Source: Nocardia sp. SYP-A9097
GTDB lineage: Bacteria; Actinomycetota; Actinomycetes; Mycobacteriales; Mycobacteriaceae
Reading direction: 5' to 3'
NCBI RefSeq assembly: GCF_009649815.1
Contig: NZ_WJIC01000017.1
Span: 1 to 64,000 of the forward strand
DNA: 64,000 nt
Shown: piece after piece, positions 35,801-47,300 of the stretch
How positions within the stretch are numbered: the stretch's first letter is position 1
How the letters are laid out: each line of letters starts with the position of its first letter
The notes under the pieces: model-generated
The model's database searches: none
Seen by the model: only the letters and a program-made list of their open reading frames with translations
Told to the model about the DNA's origin: nothing
Made by a program: the position numbers and the translations under genes

Positions 35801-38800
35801 TGGCTCGCCGATCATGTGGTTGCGGGCACCGTCTATGTGCCCGGTACCGCGTTGGTGGAGTTGGCGATCCACCTCGCGGACTTCGTCGCGGCCGACATTG
35901 TCGACGAACTCGTCATCGAGGCACCGGTGGTGCTGCGGCCGGACACGACGCTCGAGGTGCAGGTCGCCGCGCATCGATCGGGCACCGAATTCACCGTGGA
36001 AATTCATTCCCGTCACGCGGGCGAACCCGAAGGGCCGTGGACTCGGCACGCGGTGGGCAGGATTCGCGAGTACGAGCGGACCCTGGTCGAGGTCGCATCG
36101 GAGTCGTGGCCGCCCAGCGGTGTCGAGACCGTCGACCTGACGGATGCCTATGCGCGGCTCCAGGCGGCCGGGCTGGAGTACGGCCCGGTGTTCCGCGGCC
36201 TGGAATCGGTTTGGCGGCAAGGGGATTCGGTCTTTGCGCAGGTGTCGCTGCCGCAGGCCGACCAGGCGCGACCGAGCGCGTTCGCGGTGCATCCCGCGCT
36301 GTTCGACGCCGCTCTGCATCCGGTCGCGGTACTTTCCCCCGATACCGACGCGCCGCGAATTCCGTTCGTATGGACCGGGGTTCGCGTCCATGCGACCGGA
36401 GCCACCACACTCCGCGTGCGATTCACCGCGACCGAGGACGGCCTCACCGATCTGATCGCCACCGACATCGCCGGAGTGCGGGTGCTGACGGTGGACTCGC
36501 TGACACTGCGCGCCGCGGCGACCCCTCGCCCGGCAGTCGACGACGGCCTGTTCGAAGTGAGCTGGATCGAGCTGCCCGTCCCGGACGCTCCGGTCGCGGT
36601 CTCGGACCACCGACGCTGGATCGCCGAGTCCGATACCGGCTCACCGGTGCATGCGGCGCTCGCCGTCCTGCGTGCGGCCAACACCGACGACCCGGTGATC
36701 GTGCGCACCCGCGAGGCGATCGCCGTCCTCGAAGGTGACCGCCCGGATCTCGCGGCCGCCCCGATCTGGGGTCTGGCGCGAGTCGCGAATTCCGAACGCC
36801 CCGGTGCGGTGACGGTCATCGACACCGATCACAGCGATCGATCGGCCGCGGTGTTCGAGTCGGCGCTCGCCGCCGCACAGGCCGCCGGTGAAACCCAACT
36901 GGCGCTGCGGCAGGGGCGGGCCTATCTGCCGCGGCTCACGCGCTCGACCGAGGCGGGGACACCGCCCGGCTGGGATCCCGACGGCACGGTATTGATCACC
37001 GGTGGCACCGGTGGACTCGGCGCGACACTGGCCCGCCACCTGGTGGCGAGGCACCGTGTCCGTAGTCTGCTGTTGGTCAGCAGGAGCGGTTCGGCGGCCC
37101 CGGGCGCGACCGAACTGGTTGCCGCACTGCGTGCTTCCGGTGCGCGGGTGCTCGTTGTCTCCGCCGATGTCGGTGACCGTGCCGCCGTGGAGCGAGTGCT
37201 CGCCGCGGTGCCCGCCGAACATCCGCTGACCGCCGTCATCCATACGGCGGGCATCGTCGATGACGGCGTACTGGAATCGGTGACACCGGAGCGCATCAAC
37301 GCGGTGCTCGCACCCAAACTGCTGGGCGCGCGGCACCTGCACGAGCTGACCCGCGACCGGAATCCGGCCGCGTTCGTACTCTATTCGTCGGTCGCCGGAC
37401 TGCTCGGCACGGCCGGTCAGGCGGCGTACGCGGCCGCGAACGCGGGACTGGACGCGCTGGCCGCGCTCCGCCGGTCCGAGGGGCTGCCCGCGACCTCGCT
37501 GGCCTGGGGGCTCTGGGCCGAGTCCAGCGGCGTCACAGCGCATCTCACCGAGGCCGACCGGGCTCGACTGGCTCGGCAGGGCGTGCGTGCGCTGGCCACC
37601 GACCGGGGGCTGGAACTGTTCGACACAGCGGTATTCCACCGCGACCGCGCACTGCTGGTCCCGGCCCCGTTGGATCTCGCGAACCTGGCGCGGGTGGACG
37701 GAAATCCACCGTCGCTGCTGCGCGGGCTGATTCGCCCGTCACGTCGCCGTGTCGAGGTGGAAACCGCCGCGCAGCACGGTGATTCGGGTCTCGTTGCCCG
37801 CCTGGCCGGACTCTCCGCCGCGGCGCAGGCCGACTTCCTGCTCGAGCTGGTCCGCCGGGAATCCGCGGCGGCACTGGATCATCCGGACCCGGCGGGCATT
37901 CGCGCCGATCGGGCGCTGACCGAGCTCGGCTTGGACTCACTTACCGCGGTCGAGCTGCGCAACCGGTTGGCGGCGGTCTCCGGTCTGCGCCTACCGGCGA
38001 CGCTGACCTTCGACCACCCCACGCCCGAATCGATCGCCGAACTACTGCGCTCGCGGCTGCTCGGCGACACCGCGCGGAAGACCGCGGTGGCACACGGTAC
38101 GGGCGCGACCGCCGATCCGATCGCGATTGTCGGTGTGGCACTTCGGCTTCCCGGCGGAATTGAGAGCCCAGAGGCGTTGTGGCGACTACTCGACAGCGGT
38201 GGTGACGCGGTCGCCGAATTCCCGGACGACCGCGGCTGGGACCTGGACTCGCTCTATGACGAGGACCCCACCGCCGCCGGTACGTCCTACACCCGACACG
38301 GTGGATTCCTCACCGACGTAGCCGATTTCGATGCCGGACTGTTCGGTGTCTCACCGCGCGAGGCGCTGGCCACCGACCCGCAGCAGCGGCTGCTGCTGGA
38401 AACCTCGTGGGAGGCCCTGGAACGGGCCGGTGTCGATCCGACTTCGTTGCGTGGCAGCAGGACCGGCGTCTTCGCCGGGACGATGTATCACGACTATGCC
38501 CCGCATATCCAGGACGCGCCCGCGGACCTCGAGGGCTATCTGGTCAACGGCAGTGCGGGCAGTATCGCCAGTGGTCGTATCGCCTACACCTTCGGTTTCG
38601 AGGGTCCGGCCATCAGTGTCGACACGGCGTGCTCGTCATCGCTGGTCGCCCTGCATCTGGCCGCCCAGTCGCTGCGTTCGGGGGAGAGCGATCTGGCGCT
38701 GGCCGGTGGCGTCGCCGTCATGTCGAGCCCCGCGACCTTCGTCGAATTCTCCCGTCAGCGCGCGCTCGCACCCGACGGCCGATGCAAGGCGTTCGCGGCC

Positions 38801-41314
38801 GCGGCCGACGGCACCGGATGGAGCGAAGGCGTCAGCATGCTGGTGCTGGAACGGCTTTCGGACGCACAGCGAGCGGGCCATCCGGTATTGGCGGTGGTGC
38901 GCGGGTCGGCGATCAATCAGGACGGCGCTTCCAGCGGGCTGACCGCTCCGAACGGCCCGGCCCAGCAGCGGGTGATCCGGCAGGCCCTCGCGAATGCCGG
39001 ATTGTCCGCCGCCGATATCGATGTGGTGGAGGCGCACGGTACGGGCACCACACTCGGCGATCCGATCGAGGCGCAGGCCGTGATCGCCACCTACGGCGCA
39101 GAGCGCACACCCGACCGTCCGCTGTGGCTGGGATCGCTCAAATCCAATGTGGGGCACACCCAGGCCGCGGCCGGCGGCGCGGGCATCATCAAAATGATTC
39201 TCGCCCTGCGCAATCGGGTACTGCCGAAGACCTTGCACATCGACGAGCCGACCCCGCACGTGGACTGGTCCGCGGGGACGGTGCGGCTGCTGACCGATCC
39301 GCAACCATGGGAGCGGACCAATGGCGCACGGCGGGCGGGCATTTCATCCTTCGGCGTGAGCGGCACCAATGCCCACGTCATTATCGAGGAACCACCCGTG
39401 TTCGCCGCCGCACCCGTCGTCTCGACGCCCGTCAGCGCGGTCCCCGTGCCGTGGGTGCTGTCCGCGCACAGCCCCGCCGCCCTGCGCGGACAGGCCGTCG
39501 CGCTGGCGTCATTCCTGCGGTCCCGGCCCGATCCGGCGGCCTCGGACATCGCTCGCACCCTGCTCGAGAGCCGGGCCACTCTCTCCGATCGCGCCGTGGT
39601 GCTCGGTGCCGACGATGCCGAATTGCGCGCCGGTTTGGATGCTTTGGCGGCGGGCGACCATCTGCCCGAACACGTCGTGCGGGCGGCCGCGGATGTTTCA
39701 GGCAAGACGGTCTTCGTCTTTCCCGGACAGGGCGGTCAATGGCTCGGTATGGCGACCGAGTTGTTCCGGACCGCACCGGTTTTCGCGCGACGGCTCGAGG
39801 AATGCGCTACCGCGCTGGAGCAGTACGTCGACTGGTCGCCGCTGGCGGTCCTGCTCGGCGACGCGGCGGTCGATAACGACCGGGTCGATATCGTCCAGCC
39901 CGCGCTGTGGGCGGTGATGGTCGCCCTCGCGGAACTGTGGCGCGCCAACGGTGTTCGGCCGGCCGCGGTCGTGGGCCATTCACAGGGTGAGATCGCGGCG
40001 GCCGTGGTCGCCAGAGCCCTGTCGGTGCAGGACGGTGCCCGGGTGGTGGCCCTGCGCAGCAAGGCGATCGCGGTCCGATCGGTTCCCGGCGCGATGGCGG
40101 CGGTATCGCTCTCGGCCGAAGCCGCCACGGAACTGGTGCGGGACTGGGACGGACAAGTATCAGTGGGCGTGGTGAATTCGCCTACATCGGTGGTGCTGTC
40201 CGGCGCGGTCGCCGCCGTCGAGGAAATCCTGACCAAGCTCGACGCGGATGGTGTGCGCAACCGAAGGGTCGCGGTGGACTACGCCTCCCACTCGGCCGGA
40301 GTGGACGTGCTCCGCACCGAACTCGACGAAGTCCTGGCCCCGCTTCGGCCCGCTACCCCCGAAATCCCGATGCTGTCGACGGTGACCGCGGAGTGGATCG
40401 AGGGACCCGCCCTCACGGGCACCTACTGGTTCGAGAATCTGCGTGGCACAGTGCGTTTCGAAGAGGTCACGCGCGAGCTCGCGGCACAGGGGTATCGGTC
40501 CTTCATCGAGATCAGTCCGCATCCCGTGCTCTCCGCCCCCATCGAGGAGACCCTCGAGGCGGCCGGGGCACCCGCGACCGCGGTGGTCGGCACGCTCCGT
40601 CGCGACGACGGCGGGCTCCGGCGGTTCGCCATTTCGCTGGCGTCCGTCTACACCAGGGGCGTGCCCGTCGATTGGACGGTATCGCTCGCCGAGCACGGGC
40701 AGCGCATCGAATTGCCCACCTACGCCTTCCAGCGCACCCGCTACTGGATCGATGCGGACCGATCGGCCTCGCGCCGCGACGACCGCGCCGACCGGAATCG
40801 GCCCAGTGTCGAGGAATCGGTGGCACCACCACCGCTGCTCCGCTTCACCGGGCTGGACGGACCCGCGCGGCGCACCGCCGTCCTCGCACTGGTCCGCGGC
40901 GAAACCGCTGCGGTACTCAAACATTCCAGCGGTGACGAGGTCAATTCGACGCGCGCGTTCCGGGACCTCGGCCTCGATTCGCTGACGGCGGTCGATCTGC
41001 GTAACCGGCTGCGCGCGGCGACCGGTCTGCAACTCCCGGCGACCCTGATCTTCGACCACCCGTCACCCGAAGCGGTGACCGACTACGTGGTCTCCGCGCT
41101 GCCCGACATCGCCCCCAGCGGTCCGCTGGATGTGGAGGAGGTGCTGCGCGCACTCGAAGCATCGCTGACCACCGCGGGCACGGATACCGAAACCGATGCG
41201 CTCGCGGACCGGTTGCGCGCTCTCGCCGATCGCCTCGGGTCCGCACCCGATTCGGCGGTGGATCTCGATTCCGCCTCCGACGACGACTTGTTCGACTTGG
41301 TAGACAGGAACTGA
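32897..41314 (+). CDS. modular type I PKS 2: module 2 KS-AT-DH-KR-ACP and module 3 KS-AT-ACP
   Basis: 2805 residues. The N-terminal coiled-coil docking helix (about 1-34: KLRRLLRQVSAELYKTRAEL) accepts PKS 1. Module 2: KS (Cys208); AT with GHSIGG (Ser662) and HGFH (767), malonyl; DH with H-x3-G-x4-P at His973 and Asp1137 in HPALFDAALH, both present; KR with GGTGGLG, VDD at 1454-1456 (B-type), Ser1498 and Tyr1511; ACP Ser1681. Module 3: KS (about 1740-2165, Cys1912); a different AT with GHSQGE (Ser2362) and YASH (2462-2465), the methylmalonyl signature; ACP Ser2695 and no reductive domain, so the beta-keto group stays. C-terminal docking follows from about 2730. The gene begins 60 bp after PKS 1 and ends 5 bp before PKS 3. 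Confidence 0.95.
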   Translation: MNDVANDDKLRRLLRQVSAELYKTRAELREVTEAGHEPIAIVATGCRFPGADTPEAFWELLAQGREALSDFPEDRGWDTDALYHPDPDHIGTSYTRRGGFLDGAADFDPDFFGISRREALAMDPQQRLLLHTTWEAFEYAGIDPRTLRGSRTGVYTGTNGQTYVTGPGEVPANVEGYLVTGTAASVLSGRIAYTFGFEGPALTVDTACSSSLVALHLAVRALRAGEIDFAVAGGATVMATPSIFVEFSRQRGLAADGRCKAFAAGADGTGWAEGAGVVLVERLSDAQRLGHRIVAVIRGTAVNQDGASNGLTAPNGPAQQRVIREALANSGLSAAEVDAVEAHGTGTALGDPIEAQALLATYGQGRTEPLRLGSVKSNIGHTQAAAGIAGVIKTALALQHGELPPTLHVNEPSPLVKWDSGRIALLTERQVWPGTGRLRRAAVSAFGVSGTNAHVILEQAPESAVPDSVSPPVSGSVLPYVVTGSTPDALRAQAKRLGEFVTGVEDSQRWSIASSLVRDRAVFGSRAVVIAGERAALASGLTGLADGVTGSGVVSGTDETLPGSVGVVFGGQGSQRVGAGAALRSRFPVFRESFDATVELLDRYLAGAVEHSVAAVAFGAPGTAGLIDSTVYTQSVVFAVEVALYRLLESWGVEISAVAGHSIGGVVAAHVAGALSLEDAARLVAARGRLMGALPAGGAMVAIEATETEVREAIAAFPDANGTTAISIAAVNGPRAVVVSGAEAQVLDLAARLSGAGSRVKRLAVSHGFHSALMDPVLAEFEQVVAALTFTEPTGARVISDATGAPVTGAELADPRYWVRHLRGTVRFADAVRAMRDSGIAVFLELGADAVLTPMVSATLADSVGDVGAIAAATLRKGRDEESTVLSAAAAVFVQGHHVDWSAIIPQAPRIELPTYAFRNERFWATVEPRVGGHSGEHGDHGLLGSVLRLASEDGAVATGRLALNTHPWLADHVVAGTVYVPGTALVELAIHLADFVAADIVDELVIEAPVVLRPDTTLEVQVAAHRSGTEFTVEIHSRHAGEPEGPWTRHAVGRIREYERTLVEVASESWPPSGVETVDLTDAYARLQAAGLEYGPVFRGLESVWRQGDSVFAQVSLPQADQARPSAFAVHPALFDAALHPVAVLSPDTDAPRIPFVWTGVRVHATGATTLRVRFTATEDGLTDLIATDIAGVRVLTVDSLTLRAAATPRPAVDDGLFEVSWIELPVPDAPVAVSDHRRWIAESDTGSPVHAALAVLRAANTDDPVIVRTREAIAVLEGDRPDLAAAPIWGLARVANSERPGAVTVIDTDHSDRSAAVFESALAAAQAAGETQLALRQGRAYLPRLTRSTEAGTPPGWDPDGTVLITGGTGGLGATLARHLVARHRVRSLLLVSRSGSAAPGATELVAALRASGARVLVVSADVGDRAAVERVLAAVPAEHPLTAVIHTAGIVDDGVLESVTPERINAVLAPKLLGARHLHELTRDRNPAAFVLYSSVAGLLGTAGQAAYAAANAGLDALAALRRSEGLPATSLAWGLWAESSGVTAHLTEADRARLARQGVRALATDRGLELFDTAVFHRDRALLVPAPLDLANLARVDGNPPSLLRGLIRPSRRRVEVETAAQHGDSGLVARLAGLSAAAQADFLLELVRRESAAALDHPDPAGIRADRALTELGLDSLTAVELRNRLAAVSGLRLPATLTFDHPTPESIAELLRSRLLGDTARKTAVAHGTGATADPIAIVGVALRLPGGIESPEALWRLLDSGGDAVAEFPDDRGWDLDSLYDEDPTAAGTSYTRHGGFLTDVADFDAGLFGVSPREALATDPQQRLLLETSWEALERAGVDPTSLRGSRTGVFAGTMYHDYAPHIQDAPADLEGYLVNGSAGSIASGRIAYTFGFEGPAISVDTACSSSLVALHLAAQSLRSGESDLALAGGVAVMSSPATFVEFSRQRALAPDGRCKAFAAAADGTGWSEGVSMLVLERLSDAQRAGHPVLAVVRGSAINQDGASSGLTAPNGPAQQRVIRQALANAGLSAADIDVVEAHGTGTTLGDPIEAQAVIATYGAERTPDRPLWLGSLKSNVGHTQAAAGGAGIIKMILALRNRVLPKTLHIDEPTPHVDWSAGTVRLLTDPQPWERTNGARRAGISSFGVSGTNAHVIIEEPPVFAAAPVVSTPVSAVPVPWVLSAHSPAALRGQAVALASFLRSRPDPAASDIARTLLESRATLSDRAVVLGADDAELRAGLDALAAGDHLPEHVVRAAADVSGKTVFVFPGQGGQWLGMATELFRTAPVFARRLEECATALEQYVDWSPLAVLLGDAAVDNDRVDIVQPALWAVMVALAELWRANGVRPAAVVGHSQGEIAAAVVARALSVQDGARVVALRSKAIAVRSVPGAMAAVSLSAEAATELVRDWDGQVSVGVVNSPTSVVLSGAVAAVEEILTKLDADGVRNRRVAVDYASHSAGVDVLRTELDEVLAPLRPATPEIPMLSTVTAEWIEGPALTGTYWFENLRGTVRFEEVTRELAAQGYRSFIEISPHPVLSAPIEETLEAAGAPATAVVGTLRRDDGGLRRFAISLASVYTRGVPVDWTVSLAEHGQRIELPTYAFQRTRYWIDADRSASRRDDRADRNRPSVEESVAPPPLLRFTGLDGPARRTAVLALVRGETAAVLKHSSGDEVNSTRAFRDLGLDSLTAVDLRNRLRAATGLQLPATLIFDHPSPEAVTDYVVSALPDIAPSGPLDVEEVLRALEASLTTAGTDTETDALADRLRALADRLGSAPDSAVDLDSASDDDLFDLVDRN

Positions 41315-41319
41315 CCGAT

Positions 41320-44300
41320 ATGGCCACCGAAGCGAAACTCCGTGAATACCTGAAGCGTTCGATCGCCAAGGAACAGAAACTGCAACAGCGCCTCGACGAG
41401 GTGCAGGCGCGGGCGCACGAACCGATCGCCATTATCGGCACCGCCTGCCTGCTCCCGGGCGGCATCAGCACACCGGAACAGCTGTGGGAGCTCGTCTCCG
41501 AGGGCCGGGACGCGGTCGGCGATTTCCCCGCCGACCGCGGCTGGGACCTCGCCGCACTCTACGATCCGGATCCCGACCAGCCCGGCACCTCCTACACCCG
41601 GCAGGGCGGATTCCTCGACGGCGCAGCCGATTTCGATCCCGACTTCTTCGGCATCTCACACCGGGAAGCGCTGTCGATGGATCCGCAACAGCGGCTGCTG
41701 CTGCGGACCGCCTGGGAAGCCTTCGAAACCGCGGGACTCGACCCGAATGCGTTCCGGGGCAGTCGAACCGGTGTCTACGCCGGACTGGCCGGGCACGACT
41801 ACGGGTCCAGGCTCGACCCCATTCCGGAGGACCTCGAGGGATATCTGGCGATCAATAATCTCGGCAGTGTCGTCTCCGGGCGGATCGCCTACACCTTCGG
41901 ATTCGAAGGGCCCGCCGTCACGGTGGATACCGCGTGCTCATCGTCGCTGGTGGCCTTGCACCTCGCGGTGGGGGCGCTGCGCTCCGGGGATGTCGATCTC
42001 GCCGTGGTCGGCGGGGCGTCGGTCATGTCGACGCCGATCGGTTTCACCGAATTCTCCCGGCAGCGCGGTCTGGCCGTCGACGGCCGGTGCAAGGCGTTCG
42101 CCGCGAGCGCAGACGGCACCGGCTGGGCCGAGGGTGTGGGCGTCGTGCTGGTCGAGCGGTTGTCCGACGCGCAGCGCCACGGCCATGAAGTGCTGGCCGT
42201 GGTGCGGGGTTCCGCGGTGAACCAGGATGGCGCATCGAACGGTTTGACCGCCCCGAACGGCCCCGCGCAGCAACGGGTTATCCGCGCGGCGCTCGCCGAC
42301 GGGGACCTGGGTGTCGGTGATGTCGACGCCGTGGAGGCGCACGGCACCGGGACCGTTTTGGGTGATCCGATCGAAGCGCAGGCGATCCTGGCGACCTACG
42401 GGTCACGCACGGACGGCGAACCGCTCTGGCTGGGTTCGCTGAAATCGAATATCGGTCACGCACAGGCGGCGGCGGGTGTAGCCGGGGTGATCAAGACGGT
42501 CGAGGCGATCCGGCGGAGCCGGCTGCCGCGGTCGCTGCATCTCGATGCGCCGTCGCCACTGGTGGATTGGGATTCCGGCCGGGTGGAACTGCTGACCGAG
42601 GGCAGAGCCTGGCCCGAGACGGGGCGGCCCCGCCGGGCCGGGGTTTCCGCTTTCGGAGTGTCGGGCACGAACGCGCACGTCATCCTCGAACAGGCACCGG
42701 CGCCGGAGCCCTCCGCGGATCAGCGGGTACCCGGACAGACCGGAGTACTGCCACTCGTGTTCTCGGGCGTCTCACCGGAAGGGCTACGGGGACAGGCGAA
42801 CCGGCTCGCGGGGTTGCTCTCCGCCGACGAAAGCGCGGAAATGGGTTCGATTGCCTCATCCCTCGTCCGCGAGCGGGTCGTGTTCGAATCTCGGGGCGTG
42901 GTCCTGACATCCGACCGGGACGAAGCGCGGGCGGCGCTGAGGGCGGTAGCCGAGCACAAGGTGGTGCCCGGCGCGGTCACCGGCACCGGTAACGTCACCG
43001 GCACGGTCGGCGTGGTGTTCGCCGGACAAGGGAGTCAACGGTCTGGAGCCGGAGCCGAGCTCTACCAACGCTTTCCGGTATTCCGTGCGGCCTTCGACGC
43101 GGCCGCGGAGCTGCTGGATCGATATCTCGGTGCCAGCGTGGAGTTTTCGATCCGGGACGTCGCCTTCGGCGCGCCGGGCACCGAAGAGCTGATCGATTCG
43201 ACGGTGTACACGCAATCGGTGGTATTCGCCGTCGAGACCGCACTGTTCCGACTGCTGCGGTCGTGGGGCATCGAAATCGCCGCCGTGGCAGGTCATTCCA
43301 TCGGTGGTGTGGTGGCGGCGCATGTGGCGGGAGCGCTCTCGCTCGACGATGCGGCGCGTTTGGTGGCCGCGCGCGGGCGTTTGATGGGCGCGCTGCCGTC
43401 CGGCGGCGCGATGGTCGCGATCGAAGCCACCGAAGCCGAAGTACTCGAGATCATCGCGCGGGTCGCCGGAGACGGCGGCACCGAAGTATCGATTGCCGCG
43501 GTGAACGGACCACGCGCCGTGGTGGTTTCAGGTGCCGAGTCACCCGTCCTGAGGGTGGCCGCCGAGCTGACGGCCACAGGTCGGCGGACCAAACGCCTGA
43601 CGGTATCGCACGGATTCCATTCGGCGCTGATGGATCCGGTGCTCGCCGAATTCGAAAGCGTTGTCGCCGAACTGATATTCGCCGAGCCGAGCGAGGCGAT
43701 CCTGATCTCGGATTCGACGGGCGCTCGGATAACCGGTGCTGAACTGGCGGACCCGCGGTACTGGGTGCGGCACCTGCGGGGCACGGTGCGCTTCGCCGAT
43801 GCCGTCCGCACGATCCGTGCACTGGGTGTGGGCACGTTCATCGAGGCGGGTGCCGATGCCGTGCTGACGCCGATGATCTCGGCGAGCCTGGACGAGGACG
43901 AGGACGAGGACGCGGCGGCGGTGACGGCGACGCTGCGCGGCGGGCGTGACGAAGCCACCACCGCGCTCACCGCCGCGGCCACCGTATTCACCAACGGCGG
44001 GCATGTCGACTGGTCCGCGATCGTACCGGCCAGGCCGCGAGTGTCCCTGCCCACCTACGCCTTTCAGGAGCAGCGCTTCTGGGCGGCCCCGGTCGCGACG
44101 CGCTCGGACAGCACCGCGCGAGGCGTCACGGCGGTCACCCACCCACTGCTCGGTGCCGCAGTCTCCCTCGCTGCCGACGGCGGTGTCCTGCTCACCGGCC
44201 AGTTGTCGCTGCGCACACATCCCTGGCTGGCCGATCACGCGGTACTCGGCACGGTGATCGTGCCCGGCACCGCACTGCTCGAATTGGCCGCGCGTGCCGG

Positions 44301-47300
44301 TGCCGAGGTGGGCGCGCACGGCATCGAGGAACTGATCGTGGAAGCACCGCTGGTGCTGACCGATGACCCCGTCGACATCCAGGTCGCGGTGACCCCGGCC
44401 GGAGACGACGGCACCGGCGAGATCGGCATCCACTCGCGCCCCGCGAACAGCTCCGACGGCGCGTGGACCCGCCACGCCACCGCCGTAGTCGACACCCGAA
44501 ATGCCGAGCCCGACTTCGAATTCGGTGTCTGGCCCCCGGAGGGTGCCGAACCGGTGGGCGTGGACGATATCTATCCGACCCTGCTCGCCACCGGTCTGGC
44601 CTACGGCCCCGCGTTCCAGGGGCTGCGCCGGGCGTGGGAGCGCGACGGGGAACTGTACGTCGAGGTGGCCCTGCCCGAATCCGAGCAGCCACATGCCGAG
44701 AGCTTCGCGATCCACCCGGCCCTGCTGGACGCCGCCGTCCACCTGTCCGCGTTGCGCGCGCTCGCCGATATTCCGCCGGGTTACAACCGGCTTCCATTCG
44801 CCTGGAACGGAGTTCACCTCCATGCCGTCGGTGCGGGGGCCCTGCGCGTCCGGATCGCACCCACCGGTCCCGACACCGTGACGATCCAGGCGGCAGATCC
44901 CACTGGATCACCCGTTCTGACCATCGACGCATTGGTCGCCCGCCGGGTATCGGCACAACAATTGCGTTCCGCGCGTTCGGAATTGCGTGATGCGCTGTTC
45001 GAGCAGGTCTGGATCGAATCGGGTGCGGAGACCGCCGCACTCGCCTCGTGGATCATTCTCGGCGATACGGATACCGAATTGCCGGACCGGTTGCGGCTGA
45101 TCGGGCATCGCGCGGACCGCGTCCCGGACGTCGATGCCCTCGCGGCGGCGATCGCCGCCGGGGAAACCGCCCCCGATATCGTCGTGCTACCCGCCGACAG
45201 CCTCGATCATCTGGTGCCGGTCCTCCAGAGCTGGCTCGCCGCAGCGGCATTGGATGCCGTGCCGCTGGTCGTGCTCACGCGCGACGGTGTCGCGGCGCAC
45301 GATGCGGAGATTCCGGATTCCGGAGTGGCCGCCGTGTGGGGGCTGGTGCGCGCGGTGCAGGCGGAGCGACCGGGACGCACACTGCTCGCCGATATCGACG
45401 ACACGGACGAATCATTGGCGGCATTGCCCGGTGTCCTGCCGCTCAGCGCCGACGGCGACACCCAGACGGTGCTGCGCGCGGGACGGATTCTGGTACCACG
45501 GCTGAGCCGCTGGGATCAGCAGCCGGAAGACGAAGCCGCCGTATGGAATTCGGACGGAACCGTACTGATCACCGGTGGTCTGGGCGGACTCGGTGCCGAA
45601 ATCGCCCGGCACCTGGTGTCCGCGCACGGGATTCGGAACCTGCTGCTCCTCGGCCGCCGCGGAACAACGACCCCCGGTGCCGAGGAGCTGATCGCCGAAC
45701 TCGAGACCGCCGGTGCGACGGTCGAGGTGCGCGCCACCGATATCGGCGATCGCGCATCGCTGGCGGCAGCACTCGCCGCCATTCCCGAGGCCAGGCCGCT
45801 GACCGGCATCGTCCACGCGGCGGGCGTCGTCGACGACGGACTCTTCGATGCGCTGACCCCCGAACGTCTCGCGGCGGTGCTGGCCCCCAAGAGCACCGGC
45901 GCGCACAATCTGCATGAGCTGACCGGGGATTCGACCACCCTGTCGCGGTTCGTGCTCTTCTCCTCGGTGTCGGCTTTGCTCGGCGGACCCGGGCAGAGCG
46001 CCTACACCGCCGCCAATGCGGACCTGGACGCGCTTGCGGCACAACGTCGGTCGCAGGGTCTGCCCGCGGTATCGGTGTCCTGGGGACTGTGGGAACGCGA
46101 GAGCGGCACCACCGCTCATCTCACCGCCGCCGACCGGGGTCGTATCGCGCGCGGCGGGTTGCGCGCGCTGCCGACCCCGCTCGCCCTGGCGCTGTTCGAC
46201 GCCGCGACCCGCGCCGATCGGGCCGTGCTGGTGGCGGCGCGCTTCGACAGCAAGGCGCTGTCCCGGCGTGCCGAAGTCGACTCGACCGCACCGGTACTAC
46301 GGTCACTGGTCCGCGTGCCACGACGGGTCGCGGGGACCGCCGCCGAATCGCGGTCGGTGCTGCGTGAACTCGCGGGCAGTGACAGCGCGGAGCGGCATCG
46401 CGTGCTGCTGGGCGTGGTGCGTGCCGAAATCGGTGCGGCACTGGCACATCCGGCCCCGGACTCGATCGCCGCCGACCGTGCGCTGGTCGAGCTCGGTCTC
46501 GATTCGCTGAGCGCCGTCGAACTGCGTAACGGCCTGACCCGGACCATCGGAGTGCGATTGCCCGCGACGTTGACCTTCGACCACCCGACCCCGGACGCGC
46601 TCGCCGCCTACCTCGCGACACTGGTGGATCAGGGTCCGTCCGCGGTCGGACCGGCCACCCGGACCGGCCCGACCGGACTGGCCGCGATCCACCGTCGCAT
46701 GCACGAGGGCGGCAAACACGCCGAGGCGGCCGCACTGCTGATCGCCTCCTCCCACGTTCGCACGACCTTCCCGGTGGAAGACCGAAAGCGGCACGCGCTG
46801 AACCCGATTCGGCTCACCTCGGGCCCGGCGGCCACCGCCATCGTGGCCTTCCCGGCGCTGAGCGCGATTTCCGGACCGCACGAATACTCCAGGATGGCGC
46901 AGGGATTCCGCGGTGAGCGAGACTTCCATGTGGTGCCCTGGCCGGGCTTCACTGCGGGCAGTGACGACCTGCCGGATTCGGTGGACACCTTGGTGCGCAT
47001 GGGGATCGACGGCCTGAAGACCGCGGTGGGGGATCGCCCCTTCGTCGTGCTCGGCCGATCGATGGGCGGATGCGCCGCCCACGCGGTCACCGTCGCGCTC
47101 GAACAGGAGGGCGTGGCACCGCGCGGCATGCTCCTGGTGGACAGCTACCCGATCGACGCCGCCACCCAACCCGGTATGGAGTGGTGGATCGGGTCGATGA
47201 TCACCGGAATGCTCGACCGGGTGGATCGATTCGAACTGGCGGTGCAGGACGAGCGCCTCACCACCATGGGCACCTACAACCGGCTGTTCGCGCAGTGGCG

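Noticed and set aside
26590..44100. Repeated DNA in AT domains as a possible assembly error
   Set aside because: The copies differ at many synonymous sites and sit in distinct modules, so they are real duplicates.
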